A stretch of DNA of 64,000 nucleotides from Variovorax sp. 679 (GTDB lineage Bacteria > Pseudomonadota > Gammaproteobacteria > Burkholderiales > Burkholderiaceae_C), in assembly GCF_003952185.1 (NCBI RefSeq), contig NZ_RXFS01000005.1:62001-126000 (forward strand). Direction: 5' to 3'. The notes beneath the pieces are model-generated. The model worked only from the letters and a program-made list of their open reading frames with translations. It made no database searches and was not told where the DNA came from. Shown one piece after another: positions 10,812-19,513 of the stretch (the stretch's first letter is position 1; each line of letters opens with the position of its first letter). The translations under genes were made by a program, and so were the position numbers.

Positions 10812-11795
10812 ATGCTCCGCCGCTCCACTTTCCTCCGTGCCGCCTCGCTCGTTGCAGCGTGCGGTCTCGCTTCTCCCCTGGCGGCTTTTGCGCAGGGCTT
10901 TCCCGCGAAGCCCATCAAGCTGGTGATCGCCTTCCCGGCGGGCGGCCCGACCGACATCACGATGCGCCAGCTCGCCGAGAACGCGAGCAAGATCCTCAAC
11001 CAGCCGGTCATCATCGACAACAAGCCCGGCGCCGGCGGCACGCTGCCCGCGCAGGCGCTGCAGACCGCGCAGCCCGACGGCTACACCGTCGCGCAGATCC
11101 CGCTGGGCGTGTTCCGCCTGGGCTACACGACCAAGATCAACTGGGACCCGCTGAAGGACATCACGTACGTGCTGAACGTCACGGGCTATGCCTTCGGCAT
11201 CGTGGTACCGGCCGACAGCCCCTTCAAGACCTGGGCCGACTTCGTCGCCTACGCCAAGGCCAACCCCGGCAAGCTCACCTACGGCTCGACCGGCACGCTG
11301 ACGAGCCCGCACCTGACCACCGAGATCGTCGCGCAGAAGGCCGGCATCCAGCTGCAGCACGTGCCCTACAAGGGCAGCGCCGACCTGATGCTCGCCGTGG
11401 TCAGCGGCCAGCTGATGGCCGCCGCCGACAGCACCGGCTTCGCGCCGCAGGTCGAGGCCGGCAAGCTGCGCGTGCTCAACACCTGGGGCGAGAAGCGCCT
11501 GGCCAAGTTCCCCGACGCGCCCACGCTGAAGGAGCTGGGCTACGACGTGGTGCAGAACTCGCCCTTCGGCATCGGCGCGCCCAAGGGCACGCCGCCCGAG
11601 GTGGTGAAGAAGCTGCACGACGCCTTCAAGCAGGCGATGGAAGAGCCCAGCTATGTGGCATCGCTGGGCCGCTACGACATGCTGCCGAACTACATGAGCT
11701 CGGCGACCTACACCAAGTTCGCGCAGGACACGGTGGTGCGCGAGAAGGCGATCATCGACAAGCTGGGCCTGGCGAAGGAAGTCAAGACGAACTGA
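10812..11795 (+). CDS. Bug/TctC-family periplasmic solute-binding protein
   Basis: Secreted binding protein of 327 aa. The signal peptide is residues 1-28 (RRSTFLRAASLVAACGLA, ending AFAQG), followed by the Bug hallmark FPAKPIKLVIAFPAGGPTD and VIIDNKPGAGGTLPAQAL. It is separated from the deacetylase gene by 132 bp, in which I see no gene. No cognate membrane subunits are encoded nearby. Its last 14 bp overlap the end of the convergent TetR gene. It is probably part of the same uptake and catabolism cluster, though the gap allows its own promoter. Confidence 0.9.
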   Translation: MLRRSTFLRAASLVAACGLASPLAAFAQGFPAKPIKLVIAFPAGGPTDITMRQLAENASKILNQPVIIDNKPGAGGTLPAQALQTAQPDGYTVAQIPLGVFRLGYTTKINWDPLKDITYVLNVTGYAFGIVVPADSPFKTWADFVAYAKANPGKLTYGSTGTLTSPHLTTEIVAQKAGIQLQHVPYKGSADLMLAVVSGQLMAAADSTGFAPQVEAGKLRVLNTWGEKRLAKFPDAPTLKELGYDVVQNSPFGIGAPKGTPPEVVKKLHDAFKQAMEEPSYVASLGRYDMLPNYMSSATYTKFAQDTVVREKAIIDKLGLAKEVKTN

Positions 11796-12360
11796 TCGCG
11801 AAGAGCTCGTCCACCAGCCGCTGCGCAAGCTCCGGCTGCACCGCATCTCCCCCGAACACCAGCCGGAACACGATCGGCGCGATCAGGTGATCGATCACCT
11901 GCTGCGGCTCGGGTGCGCGCTCGCCCCGGGCGTGCGCCTGCTCGACCAGCGCCAGCGCTTCCCTGCGGCGGTTGCGCAGGCAGTCGGTGTCGGAGTTGCC
12001 ATTGGCCAGCGCGGCCGCGGCTTTCAGCAACGAGGTATTGCACGGCTTGGCCAGGTGCTCGATGAGTTCGCGCGCCCAGGCTTCCAGGTCGGCGCGCAGG
12101 GAGCCGGTGTCCGGCAGCGGGCGGTTCGGGTCCAGCCGGTGGGTGGCCGTCTCGGCCAGCAGGCCCTGCAGGTCGCCCCAGCGCCGGTAGATGCTCGATG
12201 CGCTGACGCCAGCGCGTTCGGCCACGGCCGGCACCGTGACGCGCTCCCGTCCTTGCTCCACCACCAGTTCTTCGAGGGCGGTGCGCACCAGGGCCTGCAC
12301 CTGCGCGCTGCGGCCGCCGGGGCGTTTGTTGGGAAGGGCGATGTCAGTCATGGTTGTCAC
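11782..12360 (-). CDS. TetR-family transcriptional repressor
   Basis: Regulator of 192 aa. The N-terminal TetR helix-turn-helix covers about residues 20-66 (VTVPAVAERAGVSASSIYRRW); the C-terminal ligand domain is of the TetR_C_11-like sort (LRADLEAWARELIEHL). It is divergent from an MFS exporter gene. The 80 bp between the two starts contain a strong two-tier inverted repeat overlapping the exporter promoter, the standard design for a drug-responsive repressor and its efflux pump. The inducer is unknown. Its 3' end overlaps the convergent Bug gene by 14 bp. Confidence 0.9.
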   Translation of the reverse strand: MTTMTDIALPNKRPGGRSAQVQALVRTALEELVVEQGRERVTVPAVAERAGVSASSIYRRWGDLQGLLAETATHRLDPNRPLPDTGSLRADLEAWARELIEHLAKPCNTSLLKAAAALANGNSDTDCLRNRRREALALVEQAHARGERAPEPQQVIDHLIAPIVFRLVFGGDAVQPELAQRLVDELFAISSS

Positions 12361-12376
12361 TTTAACGCAAAGATAT

Positions 12377-12416
12377 TTGCTTTAGTCGATTCTCAGGTCT
12401 AGAATCGCAAAAGCAA
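12377..12416 (+). promoter_or_regulatory. Promoter of the MFS gene with overlapping palindromic operator
   Basis: A -35 TTGCTT (12377-12382), 17 bp spacer and -10 TAGAAT (12400-12405) form a good sigma-70 promoter for the MFS gene at 12441. A nested inverted repeat covers it: outer arms TTGCTTT (12377-12383) and AAAGCAA (12410-12416), inner arms CGATTCT (12387-12393) and AGAATCG (12401-12407). A TetR dimer here would block RNA polymerase directly. The same palindrome would also sit just upstream of the repressor gene, allowing autoregulation. Confidence 0.65.
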
Positions 12417-12440
12417 AAAAAGTTGCATTAAGGATTCGCC

Positions 12441-13706
12441 ATGCCGTCCTCCTGCCCCGAACTCGCATCCGCCACCGCCGACCTCGCGGCGCGCTCCAGG
12501 CCCTGGCGCCTGCCGCCACGCGCGGCCTTTCCGCTGCTGGCGGCGGTGCTGTTCGCCTTCTTCTTCGCGGCTGCAGCGCCTTCGCCGCTCTTCGTGGTGT
12601 TCCAGCATGCGTGGCACTTCTCGTCCTCGCTGCTCACGGTGGCCTTTGCGGTCTATGCGATCGCGCTGCTGGTTTCCCTGTTGATCGCGGGCTCGCTGTC
12701 GGACCACATCGGGCGGCGGCCGGTGGTGCTGGCGGCGCTGGTGTTGCAGGCGGTGGCGATGGGGCTCTTCCTGCTCGCAAACGGCATCGGCGGGCTGATC
12801 GCCGCGCGCGTGGTGCAGGGCATCGCCACGGGCGTCGCGAGCGGTGCGTTGAGCGCGGCGGTGGTCGAGGCTGCGCCGGCCACGCGCAAGCGGCTGGGGG
12901 CGATGATCACGAGCGTGTCGCCGCTGGCTGGCCTTGCCGTGGGGGCGCTGCTGACCGGCATCGCGGTGAAGTTCTCGGTCCAGCCGGTGATGCTGGTGTT
13001 CGGCGTGCTGGCCCTTGTGTTCGCGCTGGGTGCGGCCGTGGTGCTGTGGATGCCCGAGACCGTCACGCCGCGCGCCGGCGCGCTGGCTTCGCTGGTGCCG
13101 CGCGTGTCGATTCCGGTGAGGGCGCGCGCCGAGTTCGCGCGCGGGCTGCCGGTGTTCGTCGTGGTGTGGGCGCTCGGCGGGCTCTACCTGTCGCTCGCGC
13201 CTTCGCTGATGCTGCACGTGTTCGGCATCGACAACGGCGTGGTCAACGGCCTCACGGTGGCGGTGCTGTCGGGCATGGGGGCGATCGCGCCCACTCTGCT
13301 CGCGCGCTTCGCCGCGCCGAAGCCGATCATCCTCGGCATGGCGAGCATCGCCGTCGGGCTGGTGCTGCTGCTCGCGTCGCTCGCCACGCGCTCGCTCGCG
13401 CTGTTCTTCGTCGGCACGGCGGTGGCGGGCCTGGGCTTCGGCGGCGCGTTCTCTGCGTTGGTGCAGACGCTGGCGCCGCTGGCGCAGTCGCACGAACGCG
13501 GAGAGCTGTTCGCGGCGATCTTCGTGGTGAGCTATCTCGCGTTCAGCCTGCCGGCGATGCTGGCGGGCTTCCTGGTGGCGCCCGTCGGACTGCTGACCAC
13601 GACCGAGGGCTATGCGGCGGTGCTGCTGCTGATTGCCGCCTTCGGCGTGTGGAACCAGTGGGCGGTGTTGCGTCGTGGTGCGCGCGAGCTGCCCGTGAGC
13701 GAGTAG
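12441..13706 (+). CDS. MFS transporter (12-TM efflux type)
   Basis: Inner-membrane major facilitator of 421 aa with about 12 hydrophobic segments starting at residue 28. The loop 2-3 motif SLSDHIGRRPVVL (about residues 83-95) matches the MFS motif GxLaDrxGrkpvl, and GIATGVASGALSAAVVEAAP follows in TM4-5. The pairing with a divergent TetR regulator and palindromic operator points to export of a toxic compound. The substrate is not predictable. A short leader of about 25 nt separates the -10 box from the start. Confidence 0.88.
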   Translation: MPSSCPELASATADLAARSRPWRLPPRAAFPLLAAVLFAFFFAAAAPSPLFVVFQHAWHFSSSLLTVAFAVYAIALLVSLLIAGSLSDHIGRRPVVLAALVLQAVAMGLFLLANGIGGLIAARVVQGIATGVASGALSAAVVEAAPATRKRLGAMITSVSPLAGLAVGALLTGIAVKFSVQPVMLVFGVLALVFALGAAVVLWMPETVTPRAGALASLVPRVSIPVRARAEFARGLPVFVVVWALGGLYLSLAPSLMLHVFGIDNGVVNGLTVAVLSGMGAIAPTLLARFAAPKPIILGMASIAVGLVLLLASLATRSLALFFVGTAVAGLGFGGAFSALVQTLAPLAQSHERGELFAAIFVVSYLAFSLPAMLAGFLVAPVGLLTTTEGYAAVLLLIAAFGVWNQWAVLRRGARELPVSE

Positions 13707-13863
13707 CCCGGAATCTTGTATCGAGTCAGTTAATAGTCAGGACACGTATGTCAAGTCCCTTGGCCCTTCGGCAGGAGAGTATTTACCCTATGTAATTCAT
13801 TTGTCTTCCACGATGGAAACACTCGGATGCAGACCTGTGGCGCGAAGGCCCGGGCCCTTAACA

Positions 13864-13886
13864 GCCACACCTGACACGGGTGTGGC
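13864..13886 (+). promoter_or_regulatory. Stem-loop in the porin 5' leader
   Basis: Arms GCCACACC (13864-13871) and GGTGTGGC (13879-13886) form an 8-bp perfect stem with a 7-nt loop, ending 25 bp before the porin ATG and just ahead of its ribosome-binding site (GGAG). No U-run follows, so it is not a classic terminator. It could stabilise the abundant porin mRNA or be a protein or small-RNA target. The rest of the 205-bp gap 13707-13911 holds no gene I can support. Confidence 0.4.
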
Positions 13887-13911
13887 AATTCCCCATCCTG
13901 GAGTGATACGA

Positions 13912-15129
13912 ATGAAGAAATCCCTGCTTGTTCTGGCCGCCCTCGCGGCCTGCGGTGCCGCCTCGGCGCAGTCGACCGTGACGCTGTTCGGCGTGGTCGA
14001 TGCCGCCTACCGCAACGTGTCGAACAAGAGCGAGTCGATTCCGGCTACCCCCTTCACCCCCTACTACAGCGTGAAGGCCAGCCGCAGCGAACTGGCCAAC
14101 TCGGGCCTGAGCTCCAGCCGTCTCGGCTTCCGCGGCGTGGAAGACCTCGGCGGCGGCCTGTCGGCGAGCTTCTGGCTCGAAGCCCCGATCACCAACGACG
14201 ACGGCGCCACCGGCGTCTCCAACTTCAGCCGCCGCTCGACGGTGAGCCTGGCCGGCAGCTTCGGCGAAGTCCGCCTCGGCCGCGACAAGACCGCCACCGT
14301 GCTGAACGACGAGCAGTTCGACCCGTTCGCCGACACCGGCATCGGCGGCTCGCTGATCATCGACGCCAACGAAGCCAGCGTGTCGGGCACCGGCTACGGC
14401 AGCAACAGCACCTACAAGCGCGCCGGCAACATGGTGCAGTACTTCCTGCCGCGCAACCTCGGCGGTTTCTACGGCAACGTGGGCTACAGCCTGCATGAGA
14501 TCACCCGCACCTCGCCGGACTCCGTGGCCGGCGCCGACCGGAGCAACACCGGCCGCCACATCGGCGGTCGCGTCGGCTACGCGTCGGGCCCGTTCGACGT
14601 CGCCGTCAGCTACGCGCAGAACGACACCAGCTTCACCACCGGCACCGGCGCGGCCGCCGTGGCGCGCCCGGGCAAGATCAAGACCTTCAACCTCGGCGCG
14701 ACCTACGACTTCGGCGTGGCCAAGCTGTTCGGCGAGTTCTCGCGCTCGAAGGACCAGCGCGATCCGCTGAACGTCTTCACCCGCGTGCCGAGCACCGACC
14801 TGACCGGCTACCTGATCGGCGTGACCGTGCCGATCGGCCCGGGTCAGATCCGTGCCTCGTACTCGCAGATCAAGTACGACTTCAACCGCACGCCGGCCCT
14901 CTTCGCCGTGAACGCTCCCGATCCGAAGTCCAACAAGCTGGCGCTGGGCTACGTGCACAACCTGTCGAAGCGCACCGCGCTCTACGGCACGATCGCGCGC
15001 GTCAGCAACAAGAACGGCGCGGGCAACACGGTCGGTGCCGGCCCGTCGTACGTCGCCACGTTCAACCGCACGGCGCTGCAGCCGAAGTCGTCGACCGGCT
15101 ACGAGTTCGGCATCCGCCACAGCTTCTGA
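13912..15129 (+). CDS. Gram-negative porin (general diffusion, Burkholderiales type)
   Basis: Outer-membrane beta-barrel porin of 405 aa. Signal peptide MKKSLLVLAALAACGAASAQ is followed by the characteristic first strand STVTLFGVVDAAYR, then SRLGFRGVEDLGGGLSASFWLE near residue 75 and RRSTVSLAGSFGEVRLGRD. It ends with the C-terminal aromatic YEFGIRHSF required for BAM-dependent assembly. ATG 13912 was chosen because it follows GGAG at the right distance and starts the signal peptide. An intrinsic terminator follows. It is probably a major porin, judging by the leader stem-loop and strong terminator. Confidence 0.93.
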   Translation: MKKSLLVLAALAACGAASAQSTVTLFGVVDAAYRNVSNKSESIPATPFTPYYSVKASRSELANSGLSSSRLGFRGVEDLGGGLSASFWLEAPITNDDGATGVSNFSRRSTVSLAGSFGEVRLGRDKTATVLNDEQFDPFADTGIGGSLIIDANEASVSGTGYGSNSTYKRAGNMVQYFLPRNLGGFYGNVGYSLHEITRTSPDSVAGADRSNTGRHIGGRVGYASGPFDVAVSYAQNDTSFTTGTGAAAVARPGKIKTFNLGATYDFGVAKLFGEFSRSKDQRDPLNVFTRVPSTDLTGYLIGVTVPIGPGQIRASYSQIKYDFNRTPALFAVNAPDPKSNKLALGYVHNLSKRTALYGTIARVSNKNGAGNTVGAGPSYVATFNRTALQPKSSTGYEFGIRHSF

Positions 15130-15179
15130 GCCGCACGCCGGCTACCGCAACCTTTTCTCCAAGGAGCCTTCACCGGTTC

Positions 15180-15209
15180 TTTTTTTCCCGCCTCGTGCGG
15201 GCTTTTTTT
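15180..15209. terminator. Bidirectional intrinsic terminator
   Basis: CCCGC, loop CTCGT, GCGGG, flanked by seven T on both sides (T-run 15180-15186 and 15203-15209). It serves the porin on the plus strand and probably the HAD gene, whose stop is at 15247, on the minus strand. Confidence 0.8.
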
Positions 15210-15246
15210 CGTCTGTGTGTTGTTTCTTCGCCGCGATCCGCGCTGC

Positions 15247-16092
15247 TCAGCGGACCGTGCGGGCCGAGAGAATCGCGCGCGCCGCTTCCGCGAAGCCCGT
15301 GCCGCGCTCGCCCTGCGTCACGTAGCGCGGCAGATGCTCCAGCTGCGGCACGAAGCGCGCGACGTTCGCCACGCCGATGCTGTGCGCGAAGGTGCGGAAC
15401 ATCAGATGGTCGTTGGTGGAATCGCCCACGTAGGCCCAGCGGTCCATCTCGTCGTCGAGCGTGCGGCTCCACAGTTCGCGCACGATCCAGCGCGCGCCCT
15501 CGAGCTTGTCGTTGTCGCCGTACCAGCCGTTGATGTGGATGCTGCTCACGGTGGCGTGCATGCCTTCGCCGCGCATCAGCGCGACGACCCGCGCGATGGT
15601 CTCGTCGCTCAGCTGCACGAACTCGCTGTGGTCGATGGCGATGTCGGTCTCGCGTCCCGGCGAATCGGTGGCGCGGCCGACGCCCGGCAGCTCGCGCTCG
15701 ATGCGCTCCAGCACCGCCTGCATGCGCGCGAAGTTGGCGGTGCGCGTGGCTTCGTCCTGCTGGTAGCGCTTCTCGACCTGGCCGCCGGCCGAAGGCAGCA
15801 GCGCCACCGCGCCGTTCTCCGCCACGATGGCGTCGATGGGCCAGGTGTTGACGAAGGGCAGGCTCCAGCCCACCGGCCGGCCCGTGATCGCCACCACGGA
15901 AAGCCCCGCCGCCTTGAGATCGCCCAGCGCCTGCAGCGCGTCGGGCGTGATCGCGCCGTCGTGGGTCAGCGTGTCGTCGATGTCGGTGAAGACGCCGACG
16001 AGGCCGCCGCGCGCGGCGGCCTCCCAGCGGGACAGGGGCAGCAGGTGATGGGGCGGGGAGGGCAGCACGGGCTGAGAGGACGACGAAGACAT
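15247..16092 (-). CDS. HAD-superfamily (IIB-like) phosphatase
   Basis: Predicted sugar-phosphate phosphatase of 281 aa. HAD motif I is FTDIDDTLTHDG (nucleophile Asp near residue 35), motif II VVAITGRP near 68, and motif IV YVGDSTNDHLMF near 235, a layout close to sucrose-, trehalose- or mannosylglycerate-phosphate phosphatases. ATG 16092 is preferred; an in-frame start at 16143 would add 17 poorly conserved residues. No sugar synthase gene is adjacent, so its substrate is open. It is convergent with the porin and divergent from the ABC exporter operon. Confidence 0.8.
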   Translation of the reverse strand: MSSSSSQPVLPSPPHHLLPLSRWEAAARGGLVGVFTDIDDTLTHDGAITPDALQALGDLKAAGLSVVAITGRPVGWSLPFVNTWPIDAIVAENGAVALLPSAGGQVEKRYQQDEATRTANFARMQAVLERIERELPGVGRATDSPGRETDIAIDHSEFVQLSDETIARVVALMRGEGMHATVSSIHINGWYGDNDKLEGARWIVRELWSRTLDDEMDRWAYVGDSTNDHLMFRTFAHSIGVANVARFVPQLEHLPRYVTQGERGTGFAEAARAILSARTVR

Positions 16093-16184
16093 GGCAAGGA
16101 AACCGGAAGGAGCCGCGATCGTACCGGCGCTTTCGTGTAGCATCCCGCCCCCGCCGCGCCATCGAGGCCGGCGCGGCGCCTTCC

Positions 16185-17180
16185 ATGCCCCACATCCTCG
16201 TCGACCAACTCCGCAAGACCTACCGCATCTCCGAGCGTGACCCTGGCGTGATGGGCGCGCTGCGCGGGCTCGTGCAGCGCCGCCATCGCACGGTGGAGGC
16301 GCTGTCGGGTGTGTCGTTCGCGCTGGAGCGTGGCGAGCTGCTGGGCTTCATCGGGCCGAACGGCGCGGGCAAGTCGACCACCATCAAGATCCTCTCGGGC
16401 ATCCTGCGGCCCGACGGCGGGCGCGTGGAGATCGACGGGCGCGACCCTTTCACCGACCGCGAGCGCCACGTGGCGCGCATCGGCGTGGTCTTCGGGCAGC
16501 GCACGCAGCTGTGGTGGGACCTGCCCGTGGGCGACGGCTTCGACCTGCTGCGCGACATCTACCGCGTGGACCCGGCGCGCTACCGTCGCACGCGCGACGA
16601 GCTGGTGGCGTTGCTGAACCTGGAGCGCGTGCTCGCGCAGCCGGTGCGCCAGCTCTCGCTGGGCCAGCGCATGCGCGCCGAGATCGCTGCTGCGCTGCTG
16701 CACGAGCCCGACATCCTGTTCCTCGACGAGCCGACCATCGGCCTCGACGCGCCCTCGAAGCTGGCAGTGCGCGACTTCGTGCGCCGCGCCAACCGCGAGC
16801 GCGGCACCACCGTGCTGCTGACCACGCACGACATGCACGACATCGAGGCGCTGGCCCGACGCGTGATCATCATCGGCCACGGCCGCGTGCTGGCCGACAG
16901 CCCTGTCGAGGCGCTGCGCGCGCAGGTGATGGCCGAGCGCCGCCTCGTCGTCGACTTCGCGCAGGGCGCCGAGCTGCCCGCGCAGGTGGACGGCGCACGG
17001 GTGCATTCGCGCGACGGCCAGACGCTGGTGCTCGACTTCGATCCGGCGCAGACCGCCGCACCAGCGCTCATCGCGCGCATCGCCGCCGCGCACGCGGTGG
17101 AGGACATCCGCCTCGAAGGCCTGGCGATCGAGGCCGTCATCGCGCGCTTCTACGCGATGCATGGAGCGGCCGAGGCATGA
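16185..17180 (+). CDS. ABC transporter ATP-binding protein (ABC-2 exporter)
   Basis: ATPase subunit of 331 aa. Walker A is GPNGAGKS (residues 57-64), signature LSLGQRMRAE near 157, Walker B ILFLDEPTIGLD near 178, and the switch His is in LLTTHDMHD near 212. The N-terminal insertion (GVMGALRGLVQRRHRTVEAL) is typical of the subgroup that pairs with two ABC-2 permeases. Such systems export viologen-like or antibiotic compounds in some bacteria. Its stop overlaps the first permease start by 4 bp. Confidence 0.9.
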   Translation: MPHILVDQLRKTYRISERDPGVMGALRGLVQRRHRTVEALSGVSFALERGELLGFIGPNGAGKSTTIKILSGILRPDGGRVEIDGRDPFTDRERHVARIGVVFGQRTQLWWDLPVGDGFDLLRDIYRVDPARYRRTRDELVALLNLERVLAQPVRQLSLGQRMRAEIAAALLHEPDILFLDEPTIGLDAPSKLAVRDFVRRANRERGTTVLLTTHDMHDIEALARRVIIIGHGRVLADSPVEALRAQVMAERRLVVDFAQGAELPAQVDGARVHSRDGQTLVLDFDPAQTAAPALIARIAAAHAVEDIRLEGLAIEAVIARFYAMHGAAEA

Positions 17181-18028
17181 CGGCGATGAGCGCGCACGAC
17201 CTCGCGCGGCCCTACATCGCGGCCTTCGCATCGCGCTTCATGCAGATGCTGCAGTACCGCACCGCCGCGCTCGCCGGCTTTGCCACGCAGTGCTGGTGGG
17301 GCGGCATCAAGGTGATGGTGTTCGCGGCCTTCTACGGCGGCGCGACTGCTGCGGGGGCGAGCGCGTCGATGTCGCTCGCGCAGGCCATCACCTACACGTG
17401 GCTCGCGCAGGGGCTGCTCGTGCTGCTGCCCTGGCTGGGCGACCCGGAGGTGGCGCAGGCTGTGCGCACCGGTGCCGTCGCCTACGACCGCCTGCGACCG
17501 GTGGACGCCTACGCGCTGTGGTTCGCGCGCAGCGCCGGCTGGATCGCCGCGCGCGTGCTTCCGCGCGTGGCGCTGATGGCGGCCTTCGCGATGGTCGCGT
17601 TGCCGCTGGTCGGACTCGGCGATTGGGCATGGCAGCTCCCGGCGGGCGTGGCGGCGGGGCTCGCCTTCGCGCTGTCGGCCGTCTTCGCGCTGCTGCTCTC
17701 GACCTCGATGGTGATGTTGCTGAACGTGGCGGCCACCGCCGCGCTCAACGAACGCGGCATCAGTGCGGTGGCGACGCCCGTGGTCATCGTGTTCTCGGGC
17801 AATCTGCTGCCGCTCGCGATGCTTCCGGACGCGTGGCAGACGGCGCTGCTGATCCAGCCGCTGGCCGGGCTGATGGACATTCCCGCGCGGCTGTACTTCG
17901 GGCAGCTGCAGGGCTGGCAGGCCATCGGCGGGCTGGGGCTGCAGGTCTTCTGGATCGCCGTGCTCGTGACGCTGGGGCACCTGGCGATGGGCCGCACCAT
18001 GCGCAGCCTCCAGGTGCAGGGCGGGTGA
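17177..18028 (+). CDS. ABC-2 family permease, first subunit
   Basis: Inner-membrane permease of 283 aa with about six hydrophobic segments (for example 45-66, 110-130 and 200-250). The amphipathic N-terminal stretch ARPYIAAFASRFMQMLQYRTAALAGF is typical of this ABC-2-like permease family. ATG 17177 overlaps the ATPase stop as ATGA, showing translational coupling. It works with the second permease as a heterodimeric channel. No substrate can be inferred. Confidence 0.85.
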   Translation: MTAMSAHDLARPYIAAFASRFMQMLQYRTAALAGFATQCWWGGIKVMVFAAFYGGATAAGASASMSLAQAITYTWLAQGLLVLLPWLGDPEVAQAVRTGAVAYDRLRPVDAYALWFARSAGWIAARVLPRVALMAAFAMVALPLVGLGDWAWQLPAGVAAGLAFALSAVFALLLSTSMVMLLNVAATAALNERGISAVATPVVIVFSGNLLPLAMLPDAWQTALLIQPLAGLMDIPARLYFGQLQGWQAIGGLGLQVFWIAVLVTLGHLAMGRTMRSLQVQGG

Positions 18029-18033
18029 GGGCG

Positions 18034-18837
18034 ATGGGATCGATTCCGCTCTTCTTCCGGCTGGTGGGCGCGTCCGTCGGCGGACAGGCGCGCTACCCGG
18101 CCTCGGCGTTGATGCTGACGGTCGGCCAGTTCCTCGGCACCGGCATCGAGGCCGTCGCCGTGTGGGCGTTGTTCCATCGCTTCGGCGACGTGCAGGGCTG
18201 GCGCATCGGCGAGGTCGCGCTGTTCTACGGGCTCGTGAACTGCATGTTCGCGCTGGCCGATGCACTGGGCCGCGGCTTCGACGTACTGGGCACCGAGTTC
18301 CTGCGCACCGGTGCGTTCGACCGCCTGCTGCTGCGCCCGCGTCCGCTCTCGCTGCAGCTCATGGGCAACGACTTCCGCATCAGCCGGCTGGGCCGCCTTC
18401 TGCAGGGGCTGGCGATGATTGCGTTCGCGACGCAGCAGATGGGCATCGCGTGGACACCGGGCGCCGTCGCCATTGCGCTGCTTGCGGTTGCGGGCGGCGT
18501 GGCGCTGTTCCTGGGCATCCTGGTGCTGCAGGGCACGCTGGCCTTCTGGACCGTCGAGAGCCTGGAGATAGCGAACGTGCTGACCTATGGCGGCGTGCAG
18601 GCGGCGCAGTATCCGCTGGCGCTCTATGCGCGATGGTTCCGGTATGTGCTGACCTTCATCGTGCCGCTGGCCTGCGTGGCGTACTACCCGGTGCTGGCGA
18701 TTCTGGGGAAGACCGATCCGCTGGGGGCGCCGACGTGGGTGGGCCTGGTGTCGCCGCTCGCGGGGGGCGTGTTTCTCGCGGCGGCGTTCGGGGTGTGGCG
18801 CGTCGGGTTGCGCCACTACGCTTCGACGGGGAGCTGA
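18034..18837 (+). CDS. ABC-2 family permease, second subunit
   Basis: Permease of 267 aa, partner of the preceding gene. Hydrophobic segments are spread along the chain, and the family stretches FYGLVNCMFALADALGRGFD and TLAFWTVESLEIANVLTYGG are visible. Start: ATG 18034; an in-frame GTG at 18025 overlaps the previous stop (GTGA) and is an equally credible start. Together with 16185-18028 it forms a complete three-gene exporter operon. It converges with the SIMPL gene 7 bp downstream. Confidence 0.83.
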   Translation: MGSIPLFFRLVGASVGGQARYPASALMLTVGQFLGTGIEAVAVWALFHRFGDVQGWRIGEVALFYGLVNCMFALADALGRGFDVLGTEFLRTGAFDRLLLRPRPLSLQLMGNDFRISRLGRLLQGLAMIAFATQQMGIAWTPGAVAIALLAVAGGVALFLGILVLQGTLAFWTVESLEIANVLTYGGVQAAQYPLALYARWFRYVLTFIVPLACVAYYPVLAILGKTDPLGAPTWVGLVSPLAGGVFLAAAFGVWRVGLRHYASTGS

Positions 18838-18844
18838 GAGGGCC

Positions 18845-19504
18845 TCAGCCGATCAGGAAGCGCACGCGGTAGCGCAGGGTGCGCACACGCGTGGCGCCGG
18901 CAAGCTCCTCGAAGTCGTCTCCCGGACCTGCGGCGGCCAGCGCCACCGCACCACCAGCATATGCCCAGGTGTGGTCGCCGTAGGAGCCCGAGTTCTCCGC
19001 CTGCGAGCCCAGTTCCTCGACCTGCGCGATCGCGCCCAGCGTCGCGCCGGCTTCCTTCGCGATGGCCAACGCCTTGCCGCGCGCGTGCTGGATGGCCGCG
19101 AGCCGCGCAGCCGTCTCCGCATCTTCCGATGCCTCGAAACGGGGCTGCTGCATGCTGACGTCCAGCGTGTAGCGGGAGTTTTCGAAGAGCGGCTGCAGCG
19201 CATCGAGCGCCTTGTACAGGCGCGGCGTTTCGCGACAGGCTAGGAGCACGCGATGCGAGACTTCCTGGCCCGCGCTGCGCTTGCGGTACCACGGTTGCCA
19301 CGACTGGCGTCCGCCCTCGCTTATCTCGTCCGCATCCAGGCCCGCGGCTTTCAGCGCGCGGATCGTCTCGTTGCGAAGGGTGGTGGCTTCCGCCATCGCC
19401 ACTTCGGTCTTCGAAGCCTTGACGGTGATCGTCAGCGCGGCGCGCTGCTCCACGATCGTCTCGACCACCTGGCCGATGCCCGCCACCTGGATGTAGGTGT
19501 CCAT
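18845..19504 (-). CDS. SIMPL (DUF541) domain protein
   Basis: Protein of 219 aa with a SIMPL/DUF541 domain through most of its length (VETIVEQRAALTITVKASKT near residue 15; LDVSMQQPRF mid-chain). Most relatives are periplasmic, yet no signal peptide is apparent here (the N-terminus is MDTYIQVAGIGQVVETIVEQ), so it is probably cytoplasmic unless the start is misplaced. Family members have been linked to oxidative stress tolerance and outer-membrane organisation, but biochemistry is lacking. It lies 9 bp downstream of prfC on the same strand and may be co-transcribed. Confidence 0.75.
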   Translation of the reverse strand: MDTYIQVAGIGQVVETIVEQRAALTITVKASKTEVAMAEATTLRNETIRALKAAGLDADEISEGGRQSWQPWYRKRSAGQEVSHRVLLACRETPRLYKALDALQPLFENSRYTLDVSMQQPRFEASEDAETAARLAAIQHARGKALAIAKEAGATLGAIAQVEELGSQAENSGSYGDHTWAYAGGAVALAAAGPGDDFEELAGATRVRTLRYRVRFLIG

Positions 19505-19513
19505 GACGAATGC

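Noticed and set aside
11782..12402. A plus-strand gene opposite the TetR gene
   Set aside because: The plus-strand frames lack motifs, while the minus-strand product has a clear TetR helix-turn-helix and a good operator upstream.
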